Shown: positions 14,201 through 25,508, counted from the stretch's first letter. The stretch is DNA of 64,000 nt from Adiantum capillus-veneris (GCA_014529385.2 CM043968.1:26983013-27047012); one strand, 5' to 3'. Made by a program: numbers and translations. The notes: a model not told the origin generated them from the letters alone.

Positions 14201-15245
14201 GTTGGGAGTTGACGTACTCGGCCATCTCTTTAGGTAATCCTGCACATAATTATTGCTTTTGCTCGGCAAAGTCTATCCTTTGAAAGACAGTAGCCTTGAG
14301 ATGTAAATCCCAAAACTTGTCCACATATTTGTGGATAGACTCATGGGAGAGAATCTTCAAACTCTGCCACTTGGTAAGCACTTTGTCCTTTGTATCTCTT
14401 GCAAGGAATTGCTTCATGATGGAAACTCATAGAGTTTTCCATGTCTTTGGGGCTTTTCCGTTGCTGCAAAGGCTAACCCACCATTGAAAAGCATATTTCT
14501 AAAAGTTCATAGCTACATGGTGTAGCTTGGAGGACTTCCTCAAGCCCTCGTCTCCAAAGGCCGCATCAAATTGCTGGATGAAGGCCAATACTTTGTCGAT
14601 AGCACCAAAGGTGCCATCATAGGTGAGAAAAGAGATACTCTTTCCTCCCTCTTTAAACTTCTTGAGCTTTTGGGACCTTCACCATACAAGGTAAGATTTG
14701 TGATGTCCTCCCCTCTTGTATTCTCAAGGAGAATAGCCGTATATTTCATCGGAAGAGGAGGAAGGTGAAGAAGAAGGAGAAGAGGGTGACCTCTTTCTTC
14801 CCCTTTTCTTCTTTTGTTTCCTCTCTTCCCTTTCAAAATGACAAGGAGAAGGACTATGGGTTGAGGACTATGGGTTGACCATTTCCTCTTGGGAGGAGTT
14901 GGCGATCGTCTAGACTGCCGTCTTTGTGGAGCCACATCTTCAAAGGAACTTCGGGATTTGCTTCTTCCTTGTTCTTTTGGATTCCTCCTCTCTTATGGGA
15001 GAGAGTCTTCTTTTGAAGGTCTCATCAAGAGGCCTCCTAAGCTCTCTCTCCTCATGGAGAGGAATGGAAATCCCATAAGCACAAAGTCGTTGAGTAACTT
15101 CGGCTTGCAAAGAAGGGTTGCCCATAGCTTGCTTCAACCTAGTAACAAGATAATTGACAAACATGGGGGCATCATCATTAGCACCTTCATGTGAAAAATC
15201 AAACTTATCAATGTTCAATCTACTCACTTGATTATTGTCAGCCAT
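11226..15245 (-). mobile_element. Ty3/gypsy element 1 gag-pol (degenerate)
   Basis: The - strand polyprotein starts at 15245 (MADNNQVSRLNIDKFDF). A gag core lies near 14.5-14.2 kb (KQFLARDTKDKVLTKW). A CCHC knuckle (CFKCGEQGHGYHSC) is near 13905-13947, in a different frame from the neighbouring protease ORF. Retropepsin follows (ILFDPGSTHKFI, about 13770), then reverse transcriptase at 13030-12512 with an FFDD box where Y/FxDD is expected. The RNase H connection is at 12552-12301. Integrase (11762-11226) has the H2C2 zinc site (HQG through CVVCQKTK) and MDFI, then stops short, so the catalytic core end, chromodomain region and 3' LTR are missing. The order PR-RT-RH-INT is the Ty3/gypsy order. 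It is disabled by frameshifts and the 3' truncation, and a 165-bp tandem duplication lies between RNase H and integrase. Confidence 0.85.
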
Positions 15246-15652
15246 GCTAATTATACTTATGTATAGATTACTTTGTGCTTTGATACCCTCAAGAACCTTA
15301 GTCGCTACTCTTCTTTACCTTTGAAAATCGGTTCTCAAGCAGCCACACCCGTGGTTTAGACATTGTTGATTGCAAAGACCAGTGGAGAGGGTCTAACATT
15401 GCTCGGTCGATTATGGTTCTTTTTGAGCTTGCTTGTAGCTCAATAATGGTTAAGACAAAGGAAAGCCCCAAGAGGCTCCATTATTAAGACTATAGTTCCC
15501 AACAGTGTGCCTCGAACTAAGTCCTTCTCAACCAAGATAATAGATCCTTGTCCCACTTACCCTATTGCAATAAACATGCCCAATCTTTCATGGAAAACTT
15601 AAGGACCTCTCTTCTTAAGCAAGAAAAGAGAAACCAATAGCTCTGATATCAA
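15246..15652 (-). promoter_or_regulatory. gypsy-1 leader with primer-binding site
   Basis: This is the untranslated leader between gag and LTR. Read on the - strand, TGATATCAGAGC (complement of 15640-15651) directly follows the LTR end. It differs by one base from the usual initiator-Met tRNA primer site TGGTATCAGAGC. This fixes the LTR boundary at 15653. Confidence 0.75.
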
Positions 15653-16311
15653 TGTAATGGAAATGGCCTATGAACTTAGAGAATAGAGAAATTAGGAGAA
15701 TTAGAGCAAGCATTTTGGTGAGACTACTTTGAGAACATAGAGGGTGAACTTATTTAGTGGTGGTAACTTAACCATAATACTTAATTAACTTGGCATGAAC
15801 AATACTTTTGCAAGAGAGAGAGTTTAGAGAACTTGACAATCTTTGAGGACCAGATTTATGTGGAGCCGGTCCCCCCTCCAATAGGCTTTTGTATTATAGA
15901 TTCTCCCATCATGAGAGACTTGGTACAATACAATCTTTGTGTTCCTTGTGACCTAGGTGATGCAATGAAGATGGAAAGCTTCATGCATCATGAGCATAAC
16001 ATAGACTTTGTAAAAGCATTAACCAGGCCTCAAACACCTTCAAAGGTGGAGAGAGCTAGCGGGGAATGAAGGTAGGGAAGAGGAAGAAGAAACATTCATA
16101 GAAGAAAGAAATAGTTCCTCACTTATCATCACTCTTCTTGCTAGCATACATAATAGCATAGTAATCAAGATGGAGAAGATGAAAAACTTAATCATTGAAG
16201 CATGGCTCTTGGTTGGATTTGCATTCCATAGCCAAGAGTGTTGGTGTAGGCTCTCAACTTCTCTACTAGCTTGGAGAAGGAGATGGAGCTCTTGCACTTT
16301 GCACTTCACAC

Positions 16312-16367
<56 letters not shown>

Positions 16368-17106
16368 AGAGTATACCCCCCAAGCTAGCCCCCTTCTTGC
16401 TTTGGTTGACCTCCTCTTCTAGCTCAAGATGAAAGCTCATTGGATCCCTGCAAGCCTGGCCAATGAAATGCAGAGTGCATATGGAGAGCAAACATGCTAG
16501 CCTTGGGACAAGTGTCCCCCTTTCCCCTTTGAGAGAGAACTTGATAAATCCATAAAAAATTAATTTAAATAACTAAATTATCATTGGACCCCTTGGGAGG
16601 CCAATTGATAGGCTTTAGGTACACTATGAGGGCAACATGAAGAGGAGCTTGACAAGTGTCCTATTTGCTTTCTTTGTATCAAGCTTGCCTTGTGTGAGGG
16701 TGTGTGTGTTCACTCTCTAGCTCCTACAAAGAGGGCTCACCCCCTCATGAGTAGGGATCATGTTGAATTTATGGAACACCTTAACTCTTCAAGCACCTTA
16801 GTCATGGAGCATCTTAGCACCTTAGTCATTAAGCACCTCAAGCACTTTAGTCAGCAAGCATGATAAGCCCCTCAAGCTTGGACCGGGTTCCCACCTCAAG
16901 CACAACCCTAGTTTGCCTAAGGTCAAAGGACTTTTAACACTAACCATCGGAGGTCTTCAATGAAGCTAACCCTAAGGTCTTTAAGATCCATTAGCTAGCC
17001 TTGCTCTTTGACAGATTATCTCTCATTTGGACCCCTTTAATCTTGGCCCCGTGTTGAGATAGATCCATAAGCACATGTCTATATTCTAACCCTTATTCTC
17101 GTGTAT
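15653..17106 (-). repeat. gypsy-1 5' LTR
   Basis: On the + strand the repeat begins TGTAATGGAA beside the PBS and ends about TCTCCCACA, giving TG...CA termini and about 1.45 kb. A diverged copy of its first 1 kb recurs at 22474-23537. Shared stretches include the GGTCCCCCCTCC word, a GAGAGCTAGCGGGG word and the 'ATTGGACCCCTTGGGAG' block. It contains a (GA)n tract at 16315-16363 and short CACCTTAGTCA repeats near 16795-16860. The outer end is inferred from the TG/CA rule and from where similarity to locus 27.7 kb starts, so it is good to some tens of bases. Confidence 0.65.
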
Positions 17107-18018
17107 TCTCCCACATTAAATGATCAGTTTAATACGAGAAAATCATTTGCGTTGGTTAGCTATTAGATTTTATGACATGCGAAAGAGAATTTACTCGGTA
17201 CAAAGACATTTGAGAATTTTGTGTTGAGGAATGTCCTCAATTTAAAGACATTGTGAGTACTTGAATGCATGATGCATTTTCCAACACAGGAGGAATGTAA
17301 TTTACTCAAAAGAAAGACATTTTGAGAATTTTGTGTGGAGGAATTTTGCCAGTACAAAGATAAATTTTTTTGACACCAAGGGTATACCACTTCAAAAACG
17401 ATGTCCTACAACAACGATAAAAACAACAAAGTTTCTTTTGCACTTTCAACATTTGTGGTACATTAAAAAGGGAAATAATGGCTCGTGAGTCTCACATTAC
17501 AAAAATCATGCGCACTTATGGAATTTAAGAATTGTATAGTGGACAATTTATTTGAACCAGATTGGAAATAATTAGAGAATGCATCATTGTAGAATAGGCA
17601 TCAGGAAGATAGCCTTCACCTTCAACATATCCCAAACAAGGTAGCCAATATGTTATCTGTTGAGTATCCAAGAACTCATGCATGGTCTCTCAAAACTCTA
17701 CGCCTTTCAGAGTATCTTCAAGATGGATATGAAATCTCTGCTTACCTATCATTCTCCCTATCCCCCTAGGGTATTCTTATCCATCTTTTTCATTCCCTCA
17801 AGTTCCTCTTGGTTTACTCAACCACATAAAGCTCATGCTCTCGAAGTTTTTTCCATTTGAAGAAGGAGAGGAGGAAGATGATGAAGAAGAAGAAGAAGAA
17901 GAGGCCATCCTCTCTAAAGCATCCCTCCCTCTTCCCTACAACCAACCTTGTCAAGGAAACCAAGAGAGACAAGTCTATAATTTTTCAACAAAGATCGCGT
18001 GGAGGCAAGAAGCTATCA

Positions 18019-18065
<47 letters not shown>

Positions 18066-18495
18066 GGGACAAAAATAGCTAGAAAAAGGTTGTTTGTTAA
18101 TCTAAGGATTAAGGAATATTCCAATAGTCATTTGACTCGTATACAAAAGTATGTCACTCTTGTCTCCTCTATCTTGGGTTTTGATGGTCCTATTTTGGCG
18201 GAGAGTGGCTAAATATCTTGATCATAAGGCCAAAACTGCTATAGTTAGGTGCTTTTGGTGAGTAAGCTCATTAAATTTGTGGCCCAAACTAATGAAGTCT
18301 CATCGTTTATATTTCACAAACTCATTGTTAAATGATACGAAATCTATGTGAGAAGGCTCTAAAAACAAGGCCATTAATGACAAATCACCTACTTTTTTCA
18401 AACGTATACCTTTTTCACTTTCCCTTTATTTTGTGAGAGGTTTAGGTCTTTTCATCTCTGTATTTTCTTTTTTCTTCTCTAATCTCTGAGATTCC

Positions 18496-19753
18496 ATGGC
18501 ATCTTCTGCACGTCGCCCGTCACATAACATAACTTCTTGTGACTTTCATAATGTTAGACAGGATGGTCTTTGGAAACCCATGTCTTTTCATGTTGTGAAT
18601 GATTGGGTAACAATGCTTCCTTCATGCAAAGGTGTACATAGAGTGAAGACAACCGAACGAGATAAAGTAAAATACCATTGGAAAGGTTGTGTTCTTGCTT
18701 TCAATGTGATTGACAATGGTTGGCTGGCTAAGGTTCAACATGTGTATATGGCCAAGGGTATGGTGTTAGACTTGGACGACATCCCACACTGCATTCTTAC
18801 TGTAATTAATAAAATCCTTATCTATTTGATACAATGAATTTATCATTCTCCCATTGTTCTTTCTCATTTTTTGATTCCATTCTAGATATCTTTCCTTCAA
18901 CAGATGTGGAATGACAGCCTGTGGAGAGTCTAAGTGGGACAAAGCAATGGATAATGGGATTGCAGATGTTTTGTATGCTGACAAGCCACCTTCTTTTCAC
19001 AAAACAATGGATTTATTTGTCTATTTTGTAGAATACAAGGTTCCATCACAAGAAGGTGCATATGGAGAACCACATCAATTACCCATTCCCGCCATAAGTT
19101 CACTCGACTGGGAAGCCCTTGATGCATATACTATATCAAGCTTCAAATCCAAGATCAAAGAAGACATCCTTAAAGCTATGCTCTGGGTAGGATATGAAGA
19201 AGGAAAAAAATTCAATGGTTCTTGCCTAGATACATGTCGTTGTGGCATGTTTCAAAACAATGGACTTGTAGAGGACAAACACGATGTGGCTTAGAAGAAT
19301 TTCTATGAGACTGAACTGGATAATGTACTTGGAGACGGATGGAATACCAAAGAAAATTTCCATATTGGCGATAATATTAGTTGTAGAGTAAGCCCAAATT
19401 CTATGTCTATCTCATATCAACTATGTCGTCAGTCATTAGTTCTGGGCTATGACTATAGGAGATGGAGAAGCAAGTTAGGTAGTTGGGCTCCTCTTGACTC
19501 TGAGGAAAATTATCCAGAGTTTGAACTAGAGGTCATAGTCCATTCACACACTAAGCATAGAAGCCGTATAGTAACAACAATTTGGAGACTACAGGATGTT
19601 AGAGAATCTCTTGATTTTCTCGATGAAACATTTCCTGAGTATAGATTCAAAGTGGATGGAATTGTTGTGAGCACAAGGATGGAGAATTCAACCTCTTGCA
19701 TTACATGTCTTCCCCCAAAAAGATTTGTATTTGAACCACTTGCAAGGACTTGA
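18496..19753 (+). pseudogene. gene Y of element A (unknown family)
   Basis: Exon 1 runs from ATG 18496 (MASSARRPSHNITSCDF) to about 18801, followed by a GT donor. After a pyrimidine-rich acceptor near 18895-18903, exon 2 reads on to 19753 with one TAG at 19292. The exons do not join in frame as I place them, so an indel is likely. I recognise no known domain. It matches gene Y of element B: KWDKAMDNG with RWDNLCTKL, a GDGWNTK...ISCRVS...YDYRRW block with DDNWDV...LCKVD...YYMRW, and similar C-terminal ends (KRFVFEP against SKFVFKC). Several Cys residues near 19230-19250 (CLDTCRCGMF) could bind a metal, which is only a guess. It converges with the H3-like/Ulp1 gene about 380 bp downstream. Confidence 0.6.
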
Positions 19754-20135
19754 AAAAACAAGTTCAATGTTGTAATCATTGCATTTTGCAAATATACTTG
19801 TCTTTTCTACCTTCTTGTGATCATTATTTATGTTGTTTTGAATTTATATGACACCATGATAGATAGTTAAGAATTGAATAGTTAGTATTAAGTTTTGAAG
19901 TACAAAATTATAAACCACCAAAGGTGTATGTTCATATGGATAAAATGAACAAAAGTGTACATAACTTTTGTGGAGTAATCAATCATGAAACTCCAATTTT
20001 CTTTTTGCATGAGAGGATTTTGTATCCTCAGAGACCCTTTTTCTTTTGTGTTCAGGAGGGCGTGAAGTCAGTTCAGGAGGTGTGATGGTGACTTGGTCTC
20101 CTTAGGGCTTGGCGCGAGGGACTTGGCAGTGGGTT

Positions 20136-22274
20136 CTATGGGGGTTGGTGCTTTGAGCTCTTGAGGAGTGGTTGGCTTGGGTGACTTGGCAACCTTCTTT
20201 GGCAACATGAATGGTAGTTTGAAGGTGAGCCAGGTTCCTCCCCCTTACTGTTCTTAGCTGAATGACGCTTTAAAACCTTGAATTTAAATGCTGAGTGGAA
20301 TGGATGGCCCTTTCTTTTTGTAAGGCTCTTGTTCTTGGTGGGGCTCTTCTTGGTAGGGCTCTTCTTTGTAGGACTCTTCTTTGTATGGATTCTCTTTGAA
20401 GGGCTCTTATTTGTATGGCTCCTTTTTGAAGGGCTCTTATTTGTATGGCTCCTTTTTGTAGGGCTCTTCTTCTTGTGATCCCTTTTTTTTGCATCCAAAC
20501 CTTGGTGGCTCTACCTTTCTTTGGTGGAAAAGGGGACTCTGTTTCATCTGTAGTTGGTGCCATAAGAGATTCTGGATCATTTGGGTTTATTGATCTTTTC
20601 AAAACCATAGAAACAACCTTATCTCTTACCCACGTGAGCCAAGACTCTGGATATTCATGCAACTGCAACAAATAGATAAATAAAATAAAGAACATGAGTA
20701 CATACATAAGTTAAGAAGTTGAAACAAATCGATGGCACATGAGAGGCACACTTACAATGAGTGTAGTCATCCTGCACCTTGACTCAAGATATCTCCACAC
20801 ATTGGCAAGCACCCTCCATCCACAAGATGTTGAGTCTGTTTGTAAAGTCACTTTTTGATTGTAGTACTTGAAAGCTTCTATATTGTTATCCTTATTTGTG
20901 GTACTCAGGTGACCAACGATAAGTTTGGTAGCACTACAAGAAGACATCAATCAAAAATCTACTAATAGAAAACAATGGGCCATCAAGCATAGGTCATACT
21001 TCATACTTACACTTTACTTCTCCCATGGATACTTGACAATGAATTCTTAAATATAATACCTTTCTCCAAAAGATTGAAGATAATAAGACTCCAATGCCAT
21101 CTACAGGAAAATAACAATTAGCTAGGAATACCACATAATATTAAAAAGTGTTAGGAGTTAAAACTTACCCTTCAACATAGGGGTATATATATGTAATTGC
21201 AGGTCAGCATGTAAAAACCTTCAAAAAAACTTGAAAGGCTTTGTTGCTTGTTGAATAGGCACTCTGTCACTAGAGGATCAAGTATGGATATTTGCATAGC
21301 TACAGCCTCTGGAAGATCCCTCATAAGGCACTTGAAGTCAAAGAAAATACATCCCCCAGTGAGACCCTTGTAGGAGCATATGCACTAATAATTAGCAAAG
21401 GGGCAACACACACCTGTTGAGATAGATAAAGAGCACAATATCACCAAGCTCAATGTTGGGGTTTACAAGGATACTTGGTATCTTGAGGGAATATGTCACA
21501 GTACACCTCATCATCCCCACACATGGAGACATCCACAACCATTTGGCTTGTAACTTTTTCATAAAGAAGAGAGTTGGATGCTCTTAAAATTTTTGCTTGC
21601 TCTGTAAGGATAGCATCTTCTGACATCATGTCTTGCTCCCTCTCAACCTCCTTTCTTGCTTTGATATCCTTGGGCTTTCTTGTCTCATACTGATGTGTAA
21701 CATCGTCAATGACAACCCTTGACTTCTTCTGCTGCATGGAAGGGGGGATATTTAAAATTTGATATGCCCTAAGATCCTCACTAGGAATTGGCTCAAGAGC
21801 CTTATCAAACTTGTACCTCAGCCTTGACACAAGCACAAAATATTTGCTCATCAGTGTGAAACTGTGAGCAAATGCAGCTACAATGTAGCTATCATTCATA
21901 AAGTCTATTAAGAAATCCTCAGCAGCCTCCTAAAGACACATCAAGGCTTGGGATTGCTACCTTACTGAAACAAAAGTTATGCTTTTGATCATGCTCACCA
22001 GTCTATCTGATATCTCTTTGACAACTCTCATGAAGGGTAGCCTTGGAATAAGAAGACAAGTAGATTTCTGTGCTTTCCTTATCTCCCTTAGAGATTTGAC
22101 TTGATAATTCATTCACTTCCTAGCAGTAATCCCTTGACAAGGTTGTGTAAGTGGTTTCTCTTCCTCTTTCTTCCCAAACTTTGGATTGACTGATTCCTGT
22201 TGATTTTCATCATCTTTCTATGAATCCTTTGGAGCTTGACAAACTTTTCTTGCAATTTGCTTTTTCCTTGCCAT
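20136..22274 (-). pseudogene. H3-like/Ulp1 fusion gene, copy A
   Basis: Read on the - strand from ATG 22274. The N-terminus is MARKKQIARKV, close to histone H3 MARTKQTARKS. About 55 residues on comes LREIRKAQKSTCLLIPRLPF then MRVVKEIS, closer to the H3 alphaN/alpha1 segment than copy B is. Next is QSQALMCL-stop-EAAEDF, matching H3 QSSAVAALQEAAEAY, and then NDSYIVAAFAHSFTLM through RLRYKFDK. After a linker, C48 protease pieces follow in separate exons: HWSLIIFN near 21113, then TSCGWRVL at about 20820. The last exon (20670-20136) ends in a lysine-rich SPTK/SPSK repeat tail. Four stops interrupt the H3 part, and there is a frameshift at an A-run near 20487. The position of the catalytic Asp is Asn (FKNSL), as in copy B. 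Confidence 0.8.
20300..20480 (-). repeat. SPTK/SPSK tandem repeat tail in copy A protein
   Basis: A 15- to 24-bp period encodes repeated KKSPTK, NKSPSKR and HTKKSPTK units. S/T-P-x-K repeats bind the DNA minor groove in linker-histone and sperm-histone tails (known family behaviour). Here they cap the Ulp1 domain, where copy B instead has a Pro-rich tail. Confidence 0.7.
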
Positions 22275-22315
22275 CTGATAGTCGAAAAGTGGCTTGCTTC
22301 CTTGCCACAAAATAT

Positions 22316-22474
22316 TCCCAAACAACACGATATGAGGTTCTCCTGGCATCCCAAAACATGCGCTATCACACTGAGTGGGAAGATTGGATGAAAGTATCAC
22401 ATGATTCAAAAATTATCCGAACAACGTGATAGGAGAAGTTTGCAAAGTTTTAAAACTATGCGCTATCACGTCGT
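22316..22474. promoter_or_regulatory. two palindromic control units upstream of copy A gene
   Basis: Two units about 104 bp apart each run from an AACAACRYGATA word to TGCGCTATCACG or similar (22318-22374 and 22421-22474). The inner words are inverted (GTGATAG and CTATCAC), so each unit can fold. They start roughly 45 bp before the H3-like ATG, the place for a promoter. The same units occur at 27.82-27.98 kb, and related words occur in the divergent promoter of element B. Confidence 0.5.
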
Positions 22475-23537
22475 GTGTAACATTTAATGGCCTAGTAACT
22501 TGTGTGTAGCAAAAAATAGCATAAACATAGTGAGCATTTCATTAGAATAGATTCCTAATGAGCATAACAATAGTTCTTGGATGGAGAGAGCAACAAAAGC
22601 ATAACACCTAGTTAGATAGGCATGAACAATACTTCAAAAGAGAGAGAAATTAAGCTATTGACAACAATTGAGGATTGAATTTACATGCAGCTGGTCCCCC
22701 CTCCAAAAGGCTTTGTATTATAGGTTTCCCCCATCAAGGGAGACATTTTACAATACAATATTTTGTGTTCCTTCAATAACTTGCTGGTGCAATGAAGATG
22801 GAAGCTTCAAGCACCATGCACACACTTATAAAACACAACATCAATTCCCTCACGGTCTCAGACCCAAGACCTCACACACCTTTGAAGATGGTGAGAGCTA
22901 GCGGGGTATGAGAGTAGATTGAGAGGAAGAAGGAGTAGTCTTACGAGAAAGAAGTATATCTCCTCACATAATCACTCATAAGAGCTTAGAATAGCTTAGT
23001 AATTAGCATGGTATAGGAGATGAGAATGCATTGAAGCTTGGCTCTTTGTTGGATTTGCATCACAAAGCCAAGAGGTGTTGGTGTAGACCTCCCTTCTCAC
23101 AAGCTTGGAGTAGATTATGAGCTTTCCATTAAAGCTTGAGAAGGAGATCAGAGAGTCTTTTTTGATTCACACATGAGATTGTGTGAGTGTGTGTGTGATA
23201 ATGCCTTGCCAAAATCAGCCCCCCCTCTCTCTCTCTTGGTCGACCCTTCTTGCATTTTACTCATGCTGGCACCCCATTGGAGCCTGCAACACTTAGCCAA
23301 TGATGATTGAGAAGAATAAGTGATAGCCTTGTGACATGTGTCCCCCTTTCCTCTTTTGTGAGAGCTTTAGGTAATTAAATAATGCAATTAAACTCTCATT
23401 GGACCCCTTAGTCTTCTGGCCAATAGGAATCAAGCAAGCCATTGGACCCCTTGGGAGATTGTCCAATAGTCTTCTAGAGAGCTTAATTTCTATTCGTTCT
23501 TTTATCAAGTGTTTTTAAATGAATTAAACTAAAGGTA
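22475..23537 (-). repeat. LTR fragment of the gypsy-1 family
   Basis: This is about 1 kb similar to 15653-16640, including GCCTAGTAACTT (GCCTATGAACTT in the full LTR), AGCTGGTCCCCCCTCC, GAGAGCTAGCGGGG and the CATTGGACCCCTTGGGAG block. It ends abruptly where a CACTA terminus begins. No internal gypsy sequence adjoins it, so it is a truncated or solo LTR. Confidence 0.65.
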
Positions 23538-23690
23538 CACTACAAGAGGTACTTAATAGTAGCGACGCTCGTAGTGCGACGCTCAAACATGAAAAACCAC
23601 GGCGTCGCTATAAGCGTTGCTATAGGCGTCGCTATGTTACTTATAACCTAGCGACACTCATAGCGACGCCTATAGCGACGCCGCCATGGC
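23538..23690 (+). mobile_element. CACTA left terminus and subterminal repeats
   Basis: CACTACAAGAGGT at 23538 is a classic plant CACTA/EnSpm terminus. It is followed by repeated GCGTCGCTATA-type words in both orientations, for example TAGCGACGC. The reverse complement of the terminus (ACCTCTTGTAGTG, with one base differing) and the same subterminal words are found at 54.65-54.915 kb. The candidate 3-bp duplication is GTA here against TAT at the right end, so they do not match. Confidence 0.8.
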
Positions 23691-23767
23691 TAAAAAAAAT
23701 AACCGAGAGCGTCCGAAACTCAGATCTCAGATCTGAGTTTTCGGTGCACGCTCAAGCAAACAAGGTA

Positions 23768-23896
23768 ATGCTCTCCCTCTCTCTCTCTTTCTTCTCCACA
23801 CACACACACACACACACACACAAGGAGAGGAAGGAGAGCCAGGTATGCTCCTTCCCTCTCCTCACTCTCATGTTCCCTTCCCCTCTTTCTCTCTCC

Positions 23897-23930
<34 letters not shown>

Positions 23931-23937
23931 TTGTGTT

Positions 23938-24000
<63 letters not shown>

Positions 24001-24137
24001 ACAAACATAAACAAAAAACACACACACACATGCATAAACAAAGAATGCACACACACATTGAGAGAGGAAAAGAGAGAGAGAGCATGCATAAACCAAAAAT
24101 GCACACATACATGCATAAACAAAGAATGCACACACAC

Positions 24138-24185
<48 letters not shown>

Positions 24186-24211
24186 AGAAGAAGAAGAAGA
24201 AGAAGAAGAAG
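23768..24211. repeat. compound CT/CA/GA/GAA microsatellite block
   Basis: Successive runs of CT, CA, GA and GAA, with a repeated short 'CATGCATAAACAAAGAATGCACACACA' type unit between them, fill this block. Long ORFs on both strands here (Ser-Leu, Thr-His, Arg-Glu repeats) are artefacts of simple sequence. Confidence 0.9.
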
Positions 24212-24235
24212 AGAGTCATAACTTCGTAGGAAACT

Positions 24236-24945
24236 ATCCCAAGAGTCCTTAAAGATCTAGTCGACAGGAGTTGAACTCAAGACTGTTATTCATGAGGGAA
24301 ATGGCATAACCAATCTATCACACTTCGGTGATAGAAAAGTTATACCATTTTTCTCTTTTTTTTATTGGCGTGCACACACACCCACACACACACCCGAGAA
24401 GAAGAGAGTTTAATTTAACGTCGTAGGAAACTAATTAAAGAGACCTAAAAATCTAGCCGACGAGGAGTTGAACTCAAGACCTGTTATTCAAGAGGAAAAT
24501 GGCATAACCAATCTACCACACTTGGGTGATAGAAAGGTTATACCATTTTTCTCTTTTTATTGGCACACACACACCCACACACATACACACACACACAAGA
24601 AGAAGAGAGTTTTAACATCATAGGAAACTATCCCAAAAGACGTTAAAGATTAGGTTAGATGTAGACTTACGTTAAATTACATTTATGTTTATTTAAATTA
24701 ACTTAGATTAGATTTAGGTTTATTTTTAGTTAGATTTTCGTTTGATTAGATTTAGGTTTATTTACGTTAGGTTTAGATTTACGTTATATTATATCAGATT
24801 TAGGTTTATTAATTTAAGTTTATTTACGTTATATTAGATTAGATTTAGTTTATTTACTTTATTTACCTGTTATTGAAGAGGGAATTGGCATAACCAATCT
24901 ATCACACTTGGGTGATAGAAAGGTTATACCATTTTCTTATTTTTA
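24236..24945 (-). repeat. tandem tRNA-derived SINE-like repeats
   Basis: Three copies (about 24236-24350, 24420-24560, 24865-24945) share a block that on the - strand reads TAGATTGGTTATGCC, about 30 nt, then GAGTTCAACTCCT. This looks like the D-arm/A box and T-arm/B box of a tRNA, so these are probably SINE heads or decayed tRNA genes. Copies 1 and 2 are joined by CA-rich linkers, and copy 3 is shorter. Between copies 2 and 3 (24650-24860) lies an AT-rich run with recurrent TTAGATTTAGGTTTATTT words. Confidence 0.5.
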
Positions 24946-24969
24946 TCGTTTAAGATAAGGTTAGAAGAA

Positions 24970-25220
24970 ATGGAGAGAAAATGGCGAGAAAATTTTATGC
25001 GCTCACAGCCTCGACAGTCCATGCGGACCAGCAATTCCACCTGCATGTTCGACTGCTGCTACCATACAATAAGACGTCATGTTCAGCTAATGAAAGAGCA
25101 AATTGAGCCTACACAGAAATTAGTGATGCAAGATGACGATTCCAAGGGTCACACACACACACACACACACACCACATCCTGTCAAATCTAGAGTAAGAAT
25201 TAAGTGCTTGAGCAGACATC
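24970..25220 (+). pseudogene. possible 5' exon of the CACTA transposase
   Basis: An ORF from ATG 24970 contains CMFDCCYHTIRRHVQLMK then an acidic DDDS tract. A short Cys/His cluster followed by RRH and acidic residues is common at the N-terminus of some tnp2-like transposases. It lies about 450 bp before the recognisable tnp2 core. A (CA)n run ends it. A weak call. Confidence 0.3.
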
Positions 25221-25507
25221 AGCTACATTGCAAGAATGGCATACCTGCATGCTACAAACAAAGATCTACTGTGAAAAGATGTTAAGATCATGTGAAATGC
25301 TACAGCTAGAGAAGAGGCAAAGGGGTTTTGTCCACTACATGCAGTATCATGTAGACGTGGGTGTGTAGATTTCTTGTACCCACAAATATAGGCATTGACC
25401 AATAAAGACGAGATTATAACCCGGTGGTTCTGATCTTCGTGCACCTCTAGACCGAGGTGTGCGGGGATTAGACATGACTAGAGAATGTGAGGTAGTTTAC
25501 AGTGTGA

Positions 25508-25508
25508 A

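Larger units (their letters stand above)
17107..22474. mobile_element. element A: H3-like/Ulp1 transposon, partial
   Basis: This block carries gene Y (+, 18496-19753) and an H3-like/Ulp1 gene (-, 22274-20136) pointing at each other. Element B has exactly the same convergent pair at 42.6-46.2 kb, although the two copies are strongly diverged. No transposase and no gene X are present, so A is a non-autonomous or deleted relative. The left edge (about 17107, TTAAATGATCAG) and the right edge (the GCGCTATCACGTCGTG unit ending 22474) are placed because both edge sequences reappear next to each other in the 270-bp locus at 27707-27977. Clear TIRs and a target duplication were not resolved. 17.1-18.49 kb has no gene other than a (CT)n tract at 18020-18061. 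Confidence 0.6.

Noticed and set aside
20278-20478. Hydrophobic repeat ORF (GLFFVGLF units) on the + strand
   Set aside because: It is the antisense shadow of the SPTK repeat tail on the - strand.
18373-22490. GGCCATTAATG / CATTTAATGGCC as TIRs of element A
   Set aside because: The right-hand word lies within sequence matching the gypsy-1 LTR start, and the left one sits inside rather than at the inferred edge; too short to trust.
23744-24252. Long ORFs with Ser-Leu, Thr-His and Arg-Glu repeats
   Set aside because: They are translations of CT, CA and GA microsatellites, open in several frames on both strands.
24650-24860. Interstitial telomere repeat (TTTAGGG-like)
   Set aside because: The TTAGGTTTA words are irregular, lack the GGG, and have AT-rich spacers of differing length.
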